This document shows, piece after piece, positions 16,452-25,182 of a stretch of 55,694 nucleotides of DNA. Position numbers and translations under genes: made by a program. Origin of the DNA: Bacillota bacterium (GTDB lineage: Bacteria; Bacillota; Sulfobacillia; DUMF01); NCBI GenBank assembly GCA_012840015.1, contig DUMF01000013.1, forward strand, positions 1-55,694, written 5' to 3'. The number at the start of each line of letters is the position of its first letter. Position 1 is the stretch's first letter. A model generated the notes under the pieces. The model did not search any database, was not told the DNA's origin, and worked only from the letters and a program-made list of their open reading frames with translations.

Positions 16452-18417
16452 TTCCTTCATCAGTCAAGATTATCCCACTGCGGCCTCTTTTGACCGTGAC
16501 ATAACCTTTCTGGGCGAGCAGCCGGACCTGGCTCCGAATCTGGCTTTCCCCGAGCCTCAGCCCGCCAGCGCCTGCCAGCGCTGCGATCGAACGTCTGCCC
16601 ACGCTTTTTCCTTCCTGTGCCAGCTGGTATGCCAGCCTGAGAACCTGTAGGCCCTGCTTAGACACGCCTCCATGCAGAACCCGCTTTTCGCCTGAGGTCA
16701 CGTAATCGGGTAGGCTGGAAAGAGTGATTTCCCCCTGGCTCATGGACAGCATATACTCTACACAATTTTCGAGCTCCCTGACATTACCAGGCCAACTATA
16801 CCTTTTCATGGCCTCGAGGACCTCATTCGGGATCTCTCTTTCGTCGCCCTTTTCTTTCATCAATTGTGCCACGATTAGAGGCAGGTCTTCGATGCGTTCT
16901 GCCAGGGTGGGAAGTGTTAACGGCAATACACTCACGCGATAATACAGGTCTTCTCTGAAGGCGCCTTTCTCCACCAGCGCGCGGAGGTCTTTGTTCGAGG
17001 CTGAAATGATCCTTACGTCCACCGGAACGAGCCTCGTGCCTCCCAAGCGAAGCACTTCTTTTTCTTGCAGAACGCGTAATAACCTGGCCTGTAGCCGCAA
17101 GGGGATATCCGCGATCTCATCGAGAAAAAGGGTTCCGCGATGCGCCTGCTCGAAAAGGCCTGGCTTGCCGCCCTTCTTGGCACCGGTGAAAGCTCCTTCT
17201 TCGTAACCGAACAGCTCGCTTTCCAAAAGGGTATCAGGCATGGCAGCGCAGTTGATCGCAACGAAGGGATAAGGCGCTCGCCTGGAAGCGTTGTGAATTG
17301 CCTGTGCAAATAACTCTTTCCCAGTCCCGCTTTCTCCATAGATGAGTATAGGGCTGTCTCGGAGTGCGATGTTCTTGGCCAGGTTTACGGCGCGCGTTAT
17401 GGCCGCACTGCGACCGATTATATCTTTGAAGGTGTACCTGGCAACGTAGCCTGTCTTTTTCATCTCCCTCCTGACCAGGGCATCGAGCTCTTCGATGTCT
17501 TGCGTCTTCCTCAAAGTAAGAACGCCTATGCCTTTCCCCCACGCTTTACTCAACACGAAGCTTTTCCCGTCGATATTGCAAACACTTTCAGTGAACGGCT
17601 GCTGGGGATGAAAGGGCTTTACTGGAAGGATATCGCTGACGCTACGACCCACATACTGCCAGGCCTTTTTGTTGAGTGTCTTTTCAGCTTCCCTGTTGAG
17701 AAGCCTTATCCTGCCGCAGTCGTCGAAAGCTATGACACCTTCGTGTACCATGTCCAATACGAGTTCCAATTCCTTCCTCGTGTCGGCGAGGTTACCGAGG
17801 ACGGTAGCAAGCCCAGGGCTGCACGGTACCGTGTCCCTTAGGTGCTCTGCGATGGAATGGCTAAGTTCCGTGTCCGGAATGCTGAATCTGCTCGCGATAT
17901 CCAGAAGCGTGCTGGCATCTACTACCCTGTCGCCTATGTTCAAGACTTGCGTAACAGACGGTGGTACGTAATCCGGCTCGTTTGGAGTAAGAGCTAGGTC
18001 GAGATCTGGTACGGCGGAACCCGGATACACTGGCACTAGATCGATGTGCCTGGCACCCAATTCGTAGAGCAGCGCGATTGTCTCGAATGCCGCTTCTCTA
18101 TCGTTATTTACCAGCATCGCCCTTGTACGGGAAGGCAAGGCCATTACCTTTTCCCATGCAGTGCGTCTCAATGTGCGTCGCACGGGGATGATGGAGGTAG
18201 GCTGATCTACGAGATTGGCTACCCGGCTGGCCCATTCCTGACCGGGTACAAGTACTAAATCTCCCTTGATTCGGGGGGCGCTTTCTATTTCCAGTGGGTA
18301 AAGCACGAAGCGGAAGTGACCCCGTAAAAAAGATAGAAGCTGCCTTTGAAGAGTGTGTGCTGTCTTGACTGTACGCGTTACTATACATATTGTGGGTTTA
18401 ACAGTCGATTCGCTCAT
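16378..18417 (-). CDS. Sigma-54-dependent transcriptional activator with novel N-terminal sensor and winged-helix C-terminus
   Basis: This is an AAA+ enhancer-binding protein of about 680 residues. Residues 10-205 form an unassigned N-terminal domain (ARHIDLVPVYPG near 123-134). Residues 215-305 look like a PAS domain. The AAA+ domain spans about 333-565, with Walker A GESGTGKE at 362-369, the sigma-54 contact loop GAFTGA at 409-414 and Walker B LFLDE at 431-435. The C-terminus is a winged-helix-like segment (SQIRSQVRLLAQKGYVTVKRG), not the usual Fis-type helix-turn-helix. It would drive RpoN promoters on an unknown signal. ATG 18417 is preceded directly by a promoter-like -10. Confidence 0.92.
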   Translation of the reverse strand: MSESTVKPTICIVTRTVKTAHTLQRQLLSFLRGHFRFVLYPLEIESAPRIKGDLVLVPGQEWASRVANLVDQPTSIIPVRRTLRRTAWEKVMALPSRTRAMLVNNDREAAFETIALLYELGARHIDLVPVYPGSAVPDLDLALTPNEPDYVPPSVTQVLNIGDRVVDASTLLDIASRFSIPDTELSHSIAEHLRDTVPCSPGLATVLGNLADTRKELELVLDMVHEGVIAFDDCGRIRLLNREAEKTLNKKAWQYVGRSVSDILPVKPFHPQQPFTESVCNIDGKSFVLSKAWGKGIGVLTLRKTQDIEELDALVRREMKKTGYVARYTFKDIIGRSAAITRAVNLAKNIALRDSPILIYGESGTGKELFAQAIHNASRRAPYPFVAINCAAMPDTLLESELFGYEEGAFTGAKKGGKPGLFEQAHRGTLFLDEIADIPLRLQARLLRVLQEKEVLRLGGTRLVPVDVRIISASNKDLRALVEKGAFREDLYYRVSVLPLTLPTLAERIEDLPLIVAQLMKEKGDEREIPNEVLEAMKRYSWPGNVRELENCVEYMLSMSQGEITLSSLPDYVTSGEKRVLHGGVSKQGLQVLRLAYQLAQEGKSVGRRSIAALAGAGGLRLGESQIRSQVRLLAQKGYVTVKRGRSGIILTDEGINLARKLADPPTSSYRESSFEMTD

Positions 18418-18425
18418 CAATTCAG

Positions 18426-18454
18426 AGTATACAACGTCGTGAGCAGGGGGTAAA
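18426..18454 (-). promoter_or_regulatory. Candidate promoter giving a leaderless or nearly leaderless mRNA
   Basis: On the minus strand, TTTACC (18454-18449) and TATACT (18431-18426) are 17 bp apart. The start codon ATG 18417 is only eight bases past the -10, where transcription itself should begin. No Shine-Dalgarno sequence is visible. Confidence 0.5.
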
Positions 18455-18461
18455 CATAAAA

Positions 18462-18483
18462 CGAGGGGTTGCTACCCCCCTCG
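18462..18483 (-). terminator. Terminator after the DUF1540 gene
   Basis: On the minus strand, CGAGGGG (18483-18477) pairs with CCCCTCG (18468-18462) and runs into TTTTATG. It ends the DUF1540 transcript before the sigma-54 activator's promoter. Confidence 0.75.
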
Positions 18484-18491
18484 CAGTGAAA

Positions 18492-18698
18492 CTACTCGTT
18501 GTTCTTTGGCTTCATCGTGCGGCAGCACGTTTGACTCGACGTCCTTGCGCGCGCGGCACTCTCGCTACCGATTTCACCTACCTCCATATATGGGCTGCCT
18601 GTGGTGTTATCATCCACCTCGATTTCCTTGGCGCTGCAACCGTTCCCCGATGTCCAATACTCGCAAGACGATATGGTGCACTTGACGTCCTTTGGCAA
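18492..18698 (-). CDS. DUF1540 small cysteine-rich protein
   Basis: This 68-residue protein has the DUF1540 cysteine pattern: KCTISSCEYW, then GCSAKEIEV, and a second pair in SSQTCCRTM near the C-terminus. The spaced cysteines suggest metal binding, probably zinc. TTG 18698 lies five bases after a strong GGAGGTGA and is preferred over upstream in-frame TTG/GTG codons that overlap that site. The family is widespread in spore-forming Firmicutes with no established function. A paralogue lies at 48915-49208. Confidence 0.85.
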   Translation of the reverse strand: MPKDVKCTISSCEYWTSGNGCSAKEIEVDDNTTGSPYMEVGEIGSESAARARTSSQTCCRTMKPKNNE

Positions 18699-18818
18699 GA
18701 CAGTCACCTCCAAGCATAGTTTTGGGAAACTGCTGTGGCTTTTATTCTCCAGTCACACCGGAACCCCACTTACCATAGGATGTTAACAGATGCTTTGCAG
18801 TAGAAGGGGGTTCTATCC

Positions 18819-19127
18819 GTGGAAGAAAAGATGGATATCGATTTCCCCGATATGCCATTCGAAGGGTCGAGAACCTTCGTGGAACGCCTCCGAATGTCAT
18901 TGCGGCAGCCAGTTACGGTCTACGTAATGTCAGTGCATCCAGGCATGTCGGGAGTACCCGGTGGTGGCATTGGGATGGGTGGCGGCACCCTTTTGATTCA
19001 AGGCATGTTGGTTTTCGTAGGGGCTGACTATATTGACGTACACGTTACCGGGGCCACTGGAACCGTTCGCCAGGTATTAATACCCATAGGCGCCATCGGA
19101 GCAATCATTCCTGCTACTGTGATGTGA
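18819..19127 (+). CDS. Small protein with LSm/DUF2642-like pattern, possibly spore-associated
   Basis: This 102-residue protein is not firmly recognised. The N-terminus is acidic (DIDFPDMPFEG). A glycine-methionine-rich stretch follows (PGGGIGMGGG), then a beta-rich end reading VFVGADYIDVHVTGATG and VLIPIGAIGAI. The spacing of G, DYI and IPI-x-x-I resembles small beta-barrel (DUF2642-like) proteins of spore coats; this is inference. GTG 18819 follows AAGGGGG at suitable distance. It stands alone, divergent from the DUF1540 gene, and a clear terminator follows. Confidence 0.6.
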   Translation: MEEKMDIDFPDMPFEGSRTFVERLRMSLRQPVTVYVMSVHPGMSGVPGGGIGMGGGTLLIQGMLVFVGADYIDVHVTGATGTVRQVLIPIGAIGAIIPATVM

Positions 19128-19205
19128 GCCCTGAGGAGTGGGCTTATCGCATAGCGCAATCTACCCTACTATGGGGGCTTCCTTCAGCTAGACCCGGCTG
19201 GATTT

Positions 19206-19229
19206 GGGCGGCAACAATGCCGCCCCTTT
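19206..19229 (+). terminator. Rho-independent terminator after the 102-residue gene
   Basis: GGGCGGCA (19206-19213) pairs perfectly with TGCCGCCC (19218-19225) over loop ACAA, followed by CTTTCTCTT. Confidence 0.8.
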
Positions 19230-19326
19230 CTCTTCACAAACTATTCAGCGTATAACTGGCGGGTTCGCCACACATGAAGAAGATGCCCTAAGGTTGGTAG
19301 GTTGAGATGATGGGCGGTGGCTACAG

Positions 19327-19704
19327 GTGGTACGGAGGCAGTTTACGCGGGAACAGAAGCTGCAGATCGTGAGGGAAGTGCTCGAGACCGGGAGTGCTTC
19401 GATGGTGGCGCGGAGGCACGATATCAGAGACAGTATTGTAAGCCGCTGGGTGCGGAAGTTCAAGGAGTTGGGCGAAGGAGCATTTGATAATGCAAGGCGT
19501 GGTGTAGAGGGCCGGGAACCGGCGGAGTACAGGGCACTTGCTACTGAGAATGAGCGGCTGAAGAGGTTGTTAGGCGAAAAAGACCTGGAGATCGCCATTC
19601 TCAGGGATTTGGTAAAAAAACGGAGCACTATTACTACCGGCGGTTACACAAGTCTAAGCAAGAAAGGAAGCACTGCGGAAGCGATGAACAGGTCAAGGGA
19701 ATGA
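19327..19704 (+). pseudogene. IS3-family OrfA (helix-turn-helix part of the transposase)
   Basis: The protein reads as an IS3 OrfA: FTREQKLQIVREVLETG, then SMVARRHDIRDSIVSRWVRKF, followed by a coiled-coil leucine zipper (ENERLKRLLGEKDLEIAIL). OrfA itself is mostly intact. It normally joins OrfB by programmed frameshifting near its end. With OrfB destroyed it can only make the DNA-binding part, and it might act as an inhibitor of related elements. Confidence 0.8.
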
Positions 19705-19766
19705 CTTTGTGAGTTGATCGAGGGCGAGGGGTACGCGTACGGCTACCCGAGACTTACGATTGCTTG

Positions 19767-20334
19767 AAGGGCGGAGTAAGATTTTCAAGCGTGGACATCC
19801 CGGCTTGCGACACATTCTGTACCTTGCGGCTTTGGTAGCGGTGGCGAAGAATGAAGATTTTAGGGCGTTGTATCGGGGTCTAACGACGCGGTAGCTTAAT
19901 CTGCTCAAGGGTAAGCTGGCGCTGGTTGCGGTGGGCGGCAAGATGGTACGGATCATGTCATGTTCGCGCTGGTCAAATCCGGGGAGGGATACTCTGCTGA
20001 CAAGGTTCTCCGGTAGCCCGCACATGAGGTAGTAATGAAGGTGGCTGCCTAAATAAGTACCCTGACAAACAAGTCTTGGGCGGGGGATGCCAGTCGCCTC
20101 CAAATTATGGTGCCAGAAAACTGTGCGACCGTGTGCTTGAATAGCTGACCCCTCTCCCGCTTCCAGTAGACAGGACGAAGCAATGTAGGACCCGGATTGG
20201 ACCGAGGGAGACATGATAGGGTTGTCGGAGGCAAAACCTGGCGGAGATCCGTCTAGGACGCAAGACAGGGTGAGGAGAAGTGAAAAACGGAGGCAGATAG
20301 AGTAAGACGGGGGAATCAGTCAAAAGTCTGGAAT
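19767..20334 (+). mobile_element. IS110-family remnant inserted in IS3 OrfB
   Basis: In one frame from about 19784 the sequence reads FKRGHPGLRHILYLAALVAV, then NEDFRALYRGL, a stop codon, and KLALVAVGGKMVRIM. This is the conserved C-terminal tail of IS110/IS116/IS902 transposases. It is followed by about 300 non-coding bases as expected for an IS110 end. The transposase N-terminus with its DEDD catalytic domain is missing. The OrfB frame resumes at 20335, which sets the right boundary closely. Confidence 0.7.
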
Positions 20335-20963
20335 AGGAGGAGATACGGCCTGGTAATCAACAAGAAAAAGGTTTACAGGCTGTGCAAGGAACTACGGCTG
20401 TTGAGGCTACAGCGAAAGATAAGACGTAAATACCCAAAGAGATTGGCAAGGAACCGAGAAGTGACCGGGCCGAACCAGTTGTGGCAGGCAGACGCGAAAT
20501 ATGGCTACATACATGGAGAAAGGTGGTTCTTCTTTGTGTTGTCGTCATTGAATGTGTGTGACCGGTCGGTGGTCTACAGTGACGTAGGGCTTTCGGCGAC
20601 TGCGGAGGACGCAGCCGCAGCATTAGGGCATGCCCTGTGGAACAGACAATTGAGCGGGAATGTGGCAAAGCCGGTGTTGAGGACGGATAACGGGCCACAG
20701 TTCATAGCCGGCGTATTCGAGGCTGCGTGCGAGCACTACGGCGTCGAGCATGAGAGGATACCGTGTTTCATCGAATACTTGAGGATGAATGCCTGGCTGG
20801 GCAGGAGTTCGAAACGTTCACGGAAGCGTACCGGACTGTAGCAGAGTTCGCGGAATTCTACAATAAGAGGCGGATACACTCGAGCATCAATTATATGGCA
20901 CCCGAGAAGTTCCAAAAAGCATTCCAGGCTAACCGTGCGAGACTACTACCAATCAGGGTGTAA
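20335..20963 (+). pseudogene. IS3-family OrfB catalytic domain, frameshifted
   Basis: This contains the DDE integrase core of IS3: NQLWQADAKYGYIHG (first aspartate), VLRTDNGPQF (second aspartate) and HRILEDECLAG (glutamate). Between the second and third catalytic residues the frame changes near 20760-20770. The last part (VAEFAEFYNKRRIHSSINYM) is in a different frame from the first. The N-terminal part of OrfB is separated by the IS110 insertion. Confidence 0.85.
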
Positions 20964-21040
20964 TGCCCAAAATTCGGGGGCTAATCCGCACAGTGAATGG
21001 CGAGTTTGCTTAGAATGAATTATAATAATGACAGTATCGT

Positions 21041-21117
21041 GCGCTCGTAGCTCAACTGGACAGAGCGTTGGCCTCCGGAGCCAAAGGCTGCGCGTTCGAT
21101 TCGCGCCGAGCGCACCA
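21041..21117 (+). tRNA. tRNA-Arg (anticodon CCG)
   Basis: The acceptor stem GCGCTCG pairs with CGAGCGC. The anticodon stem TTGGC/GCCAA encloses loop CTCCGGA with anticodon CCG, which reads CGG arginine codons. The T-arm is GCGCG-TTCGATT-CGCGC. The 3' CCA is encoded at 21115-21117. A TATAAT at 21021-21026 is a likely -10. The gene lies just after the IS3 element and before argG. Confidence 0.95.
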
Positions 21118-21166
21118 TTTTTTTGTCTTTTTCACACTCCTCATGCACATCCCTTCTGCCTTTCCA

Positions 21167-21195
21167 TTGAATAGTTTGCAATTGGACTGTATAAT
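21167..21195 (+). promoter_or_regulatory. Promoter of argGH
   Basis: TTGAAT (21167-21172) and TATAAT (21190-21195) are separated by 17 bp, 37 bp before the argG start codon. No arginine-repressor operator could be recognised with confidence. Confidence 0.7.
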
Positions 21196-21232
21196 TATGA
21201 GGCAGGAAGGATTGAGCCGAGGAGGAGTAGGG

Positions 21233-22432
21233 ATGAAAAAAGTAGTTCTGGCTTATTCGGGCGGATTGGATACGTCGGTTGCTATAAAATGGCTTCAGGA
21301 AAAGTATGATTCTGAGGTTATCTGCCTCACGGCTGACGTGGGTCAGAACAAGGATATGGAATTTATCAGGAACAAGGCGATCAAGGTGGGGGCCATAAAG
21401 GCATTTGTTATGGACTTGAAGGAGGAGTTCGCGGAGAAGTATGTGCTTCCAGCCTTGAAAGCCAACGCTCTGTACGAAGGAGTGTACATGCTTTCTGCGG
21501 CTCTATCGCGACCTCTAATCTGCAAGAAGCTAGTAGAAGTAGCCCACCAGGAAGGAGCCTGGGCGGTGGCTCACGGATGCACCGGCAAGGGGAACGATCA
21601 GGTACGTTTCGACGTATCTGTTTCTGCACTGGATCCTACAATCAAAGTGATAGCTCCGGTGCGAGAGTGGCCGATGTCTCGTGATGAGGAAATCGATTAT
21701 GCACGGGAGCACGATATCCCGATCCCCGTAGGAAAACAAAATCCGTACAGCATTGATCAGAACCTTTGGGGCAGAAGCATTGAATGCGGTGTGCTCGAGG
21801 ACGCATGGGTCGAACCACCTGAGGACGTCTTTGAATGGACAGTGTCCCCTGAAAAAGCTCCCGATAAGCCCGACTACCTGGAAATCACTTTTGAAAACGG
21901 TAAGCCGGTAGCCCTCAACGGGGAAAACCTGTCGATGGCCCAACTTGTAGCAAGTCTGAACAAGCTTGCGGGGCTTCACGGCGTTGGAAGGGTCGACCAC
22001 GTTGAGAATCGTCTCGTGGGCATCAAATCGAGGGAGATATACGAAGGGCCTGCAGCAACTGTTCTAATCACAGCCCATAAAGACCTGGAATTCCTTACAC
22101 TGCCCAGGGAACTATGCCACTACAAGGCCCAATTCGTGGATGCCAAATACGCCGAGCTGGCTTATTTCGGGCTGTGGTTCTCGCCGCTGCGTGAGGCGCT
22201 CGATGCATTCATAGACAGCACCCAAAAGTACGTAAACGGGACAGTCAGGGTAAAATTGCATAAGGGGCAGTGCACTGTTGTCGGGCGTAAGTCGTCCAAC
22301 AGCATGTACGTTTTGGATTTGGCCACTTACGATAGGGCAGATAAGTTCGATCACAAGGCATCTAAGGGATTTATAGACATTTGGGGGCTTCCTACAAAGG
22401 TTTTTGCAAGTATAAACGGCAATAAAAACTAA
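21233..22432 (+). CDS. argG: Argininosuccinate synthase
   Basis: This enzyme joins citrulline and aspartate with ATP to form argininosuccinate. The 399-residue length is typical. The N-terminus has the ATP pyrophosphatase P-loop ([11 protein letters not shown]). The motif [14 protein letters not shown] binds the citrulline and aspartate substrates. ATG 21233 is preceded by GAGGAGGAG; upstream in-frame codons run through the promoter and tRNA and are not coding. argH follows after 26 bp in the same direction. argF is encoded at 30669-31601 on the other strand, so the last three arginine steps are all in this window. Confidence 0.97.
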   Translation: MKKVVLAYSGGLDTSVAIKWLQEKYDSEVICLTADVGQNKDMEFIRNKAIKVGAIKAFVMDLKEEFAEKYVLPALKANALYEGVYMLSAALSRPLICKKLVEVAHQEGAWAVAHGCTGKGNDQVRFDVSVSALDPTIKVIAPVREWPMSRDEEIDYAREHDIPIPVGKQNPYSIDQNLWGRSIECGVLEDAWVEPPEDVFEWTVSPEKAPDKPDYLEITFENGKPVALNGENLSMAQLVASLNKLAGLHGVGRVDHVENRLVGIKSREIYEGPAATVLITAHKDLEFLTLPRELCHYKAQFVDAKYAELAYFGLWFSPLREALDAFIDSTQKYVNGTVRVKLHKGQCTVVGRKSSNSMYVLDLATYDRADKFDHKASKGFIDIWGLPTKVFASINGNKN

Positions 22433-22458
22433 TACCGGGTCAGACGGGGGGCTGTTCG

Positions 22459-23862
22459 GTGAAAAAAGCCTGGGGAGGGCGGTTTGCTGCAGAAACCGAT
22501 GCGCGCGCCGAAAAGTTTACCGCGTCCATCGGCTTCGACAAGAGGCTGTTTCGCGAGGACATCGAAGGAAGCAAAGCTCACGCGATGATGCTGGGGCGTA
22601 GCGGCATTATCTCTCCTGAAGAAGCGGCACAAATCGTGCAGGGCTTGGACGAGATCAAGCAGGAAATCAGTGACGGTACTTTCGTGCCCGATGCGTCCGC
22701 CGAAGATATCCATCTCAACATTGAGCAAAGGCTCATAGCGAAGATCGGGAAGACAGGCGCCAAACTGCATACGGCCAGGAGCCGAAACGACCAGATTGCG
22801 TTGGATGAGCATTTGTTCGTACTGTCGGCGGTGTTAGAAATCAGGAAAGCCATACTCGCTCTGAGAGAGGTCCTCGTCAACAGAGCCGAAGAGAATCTAG
22901 GCGTCATAATGCCAGGCTACACCCACCTTCAGCGTGCACAACCCGTCCTTCTCTCTCATCACTTAATGGCCTACTTCCATATGCTGACGCGGGACGATGA
23001 AAGGTTCAAAGAGGCGGGGCGCCGGGCAGACATGTCGCCGCTCGGCGCTGCCGCACTGGCCGGTACCACGTACCCCATCGATCGTTCGTGGGTTGCGACG
23101 AAACTCGGGCTATCGCGCGTGTATGAAAACAGCATGGACGCTGTGTCCGACCGCGATTTCATAATGGAGTTCCTCGCTGCAGCGAGCATTTGTATGATCC
23201 ATCTGAGCAGGCTTGGTGAGGAACTGGTGCTGTGGTCGTCGGAAGAATTCGGTTTCGTGGAGATGGACGATTCCTTTGCCACCGGTTCGAGCATAATGCC
23301 GCAAAAGAAAAACCCAGATGTGGCTGAATTGATCAGGGGGAAGAGCGGAAGGGTGATAGGCGATTTGGTTTCCTTGCTGGTGACGATGAAGGGGTTGCCG
23401 CTAGCCTATCACTCAGACATGCAGGAGGACAAAGAGAGGCTCTTCGATGGATTCGATACCCTGCGAGCCTGCCTCCAGGTGGCTGCTGGCATGCTCCAGA
23501 CATTGAAGTTTAAGCCTGAGCGGATGAAAGAGGCCTTGAAGCGCGATTATTCGAACGCCACGGAAGTGGCGGACTATCTGGTTAGTAGAGGCATGCCTTT
23601 CAGAGAAGCGCACGAAGTAACGGGGAAGATGGTCAGGTATTGCCTGGAGAAGCGAATGCCCATTGGGGACTTGAGTTTGGACGAGCTAAGACGGTTCTCC
23701 CCTCTCTTTGACGACGATATATATGGGCTGCTCACACCTGAAGCCTGCGTGGCCAGAAGAAACACACTCGGCGGCACGGCCCCGGAACAGGTCCGGGAGC
23801 AGATCCGTACCGCCAAGGAACTACTTTCTCAGACGCGCAGCGAACTGCTCCAGGATGTCTGA
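22459..23862 (+). CDS. argH: Argininosuccinate lyase
   Basis: This enzyme splits argininosuccinate into arginine and fumarate. The 467 residues match the family. The N-terminus WGGRFAAETDARAEKFTAS, the HTARSRNDQI motif, the TH in GYTHLQRAQP and the superfamily signature GSSIMPQKKNP are all present. GTG 22459 is preceded by a G-rich ribosome site. It is co-transcribed with argG. Its last 42 bases overlap antiparallel with the end of the cyclic-2,3-diphosphoglycerate-synthetase-like gene, with no terminator between. Confidence 0.97.
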   Translation: MKKAWGGRFAAETDARAEKFTASIGFDKRLFREDIEGSKAHAMMLGRSGIISPEEAAQIVQGLDEIKQEISDGTFVPDASAEDIHLNIEQRLIAKIGKTGAKLHTARSRNDQIALDEHLFVLSAVLEIRKAILALREVLVNRAEENLGVIMPGYTHLQRAQPVLLSHHLMAYFHMLTRDDERFKEAGRRADMSPLGAAALAGTTYPIDRSWVATKLGLSRVYENSMDAVSDRDFIMEFLAAASICMIHLSRLGEELVLWSSEEFGFVEMDDSFATGSSIMPQKKNPDVAELIRGKSGRVIGDLVSLLVTMKGLPLAYHSDMQEDKERLFDGFDTLRACLQVAAGMLQTLKFKPERMKEALKRDYSNATEVADYLVSRGMPFREAHEVTGKMVRYCLEKRMPIGDLSLDELRRFSPLFDDDIYGLLTPEACVARRNTLGGTAPEQVREQIRTAKELLSQTRSELLQDV

Positions 23863-25146
23863 GAGTGTGGGGCGACCGATTTCCTGCAGTTCATAGCTCA
23901 CGCGTACGGCTTCTTTATTCAACTGGGTGATCCGGCGCAAATCTATGGGTGTGGCGATAACGACGAGTTCGGCATCAGAAGCGTTGATGGTCAGTTCTAG
24001 CTCCTTAACTTGCGATTGGCCATATCCCATGGCGGGGAGCAGTGTCCCGATTCTAGGGTATTTCTTGAATGTGTCTTTGAGGCTTCCCACTGCGAAAGGA
24101 CGAGGGTCTACTAGCGCTGCGGCCCCATGCTTTTTGGCCGCGATTACCCCGGCACCGTATTTCATTTCTCCGTGAGTGAGCGTTGGTCCATCTTCGATGA
24201 CGAGCACTCTCTTCCCGCGTATGAGTTCCGGGTGATCTACAGAGATGGGCGAAGCCGCTTCCACCACTTGTGCCTTAGGGTTGGCCAGTTCTATGTTCCT
24301 CCTCACTATCTGCCGCCCTCGTTCGGAGGCGGTCTCCACCTTGTTGATTACCACTACGTCTGCCATCCGAAGATTAGTCTCGCCTGGGTGGTATGAGATT
24401 TCGTTGCCCGGACGGTGTGGATCCACCACAGTTATGTGAAGATCGGGCTTATAGAACGGTATATCGTTGTTTCCGCCATCCCACAACACGATGTCGCCTT
24501 CGGCTTCCGCTTCAGACAAAATCCTGGCATAGTCTATACCTGAATAAACCGTCGTTCCTGCCCTGATGTGCGGCTCATACTCCTCACGTTCTTCGATGGT
24601 GGTCTGGTACTTGTCCAGGTCTTCGTATTTCGTAAATCGCTGGCACACCTGCTTCTCCAGCTCTCCGTAAGGCATCGGGTGCCTCACCACTACAGGGTTG
24701 AGACCGAGGTTCCGCAGGATGGAGGCTACCCTTCGTGTCGTCTGGCTTTTGCCTGCACCGGTGCGTACTGCACACACCGCTATGACGGGTTTCTTGGACT
24801 TGAGCATGGTGGACCTGGGCCCCATCAGTCTGAAATCCGCTCCCAGAGAAAGGACGAACGAGGCTTTGTGCATGACGTATTCGTGGGGTACGTCGCTATA
24901 CGCGAATACTACTTGATCGACTGCCTCGCGTTTTACGATCTCAGGCAAGTCCTCTTCGGGCAGAATAGGTATTCCATTCGGATAAAGCTTACCTGCTAGA
25001 GCAGGGGGGTATGTCCGGCCGTAGATGTTCGGGATCTGAGTAGCCGTGAAAGCCACCACCCTGTAATCAGGGTTGTCGCGAAAAGACACATTGAAATTGT
25101 GAAAATCCCTGCCTGCAGCTCCCATTATCACTACTTTGGTGGGCAT
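23821..25146 (-). CDS. Cyclic 2,3-diphosphoglycerate synthetase-like GTPase
   Basis: This 441-residue protein starts with a Rossmann-like half (VVIMGAAGRDFHNF) and carries a P-loop near residue 130 (RTGAGKSQTT). The GTPase-like motif VVINKVETA lies in the second half. The family is named after archaeal enzymes that close 2,3-diphosphoglycerate into the cyclic thermoprotectant, but most bacterial members are untested. GGAGGTG precedes ATG 25146. It lies 36 bp downstream of the glycosyltransferase gene, probably in one transcript, suggesting a role tied to a sugar or phosphoglycerate product. Substrate identity is uncertain. Confidence 0.8.
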   Translation of the reverse strand: MPTKVVIMGAAGRDFHNFNVSFRDNPDYRVVAFTATQIPNIYGRTYPPALAGKLYPNGIPILPEEDLPEIVKREAVDQVVFAYSDVPHEYVMHKASFVLSLGADFRLMGPRSTMLKSKKPVIAVCAVRTGAGKSQTTRRVASILRNLGLNPVVVRHPMPYGELEKQVCQRFTKYEDLDKYQTTIEEREEYEPHIRAGTTVYSGIDYARILSEAEAEGDIVLWDGGNNDIPFYKPDLHITVVDPHRPGNEISYHPGETNLRMADVVVINKVETASERGRQIVRRNIELANPKAQVVEAASPISVDHPELIRGKRVLVIEDGPTLTHGEMKYGAGVIAAKKHGAAALVDPRPFAVGSLKDTFKKYPRIGTLLPAMGYGQSQVKELELTINASDAELVVIATPIDLRRITQLNKEAVRVSYELQEIGRPTLSDILEQFAARLRK

Positions 25147-25182
25147 GTATACACCTCCTTGGCATACTAACCTACCGCTAAC

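Larger units (their letters stand above)
19327..20963 (+). mobile_element. IS3-family insertion sequence, broken by an IS110-type relic
   Basis: The element carries OrfA at 19327-19704 and the pieces of OrfB between about 19690 and 20963. OrfB is split between codons for TIA (about 19764) and RRRYGL (about 20335), and the intervening 570 bases carry a different transposase tail. Ends were not defined because I could not identify the terminal inverted repeats. The element is not autonomous. Confidence 0.85.

Noticed and set aside
21068-21232. Longer N-terminus for argG
   Set aside because: It would read through the tRNA and the argG promoter. The conserved protein begins at 21233 with its own ribosome site.
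23110-23304. Minus-strand frames inside argH and other long antisense frames
   Set aside because: They mirror codon bias of the true genes and lack start signals or known motifs.
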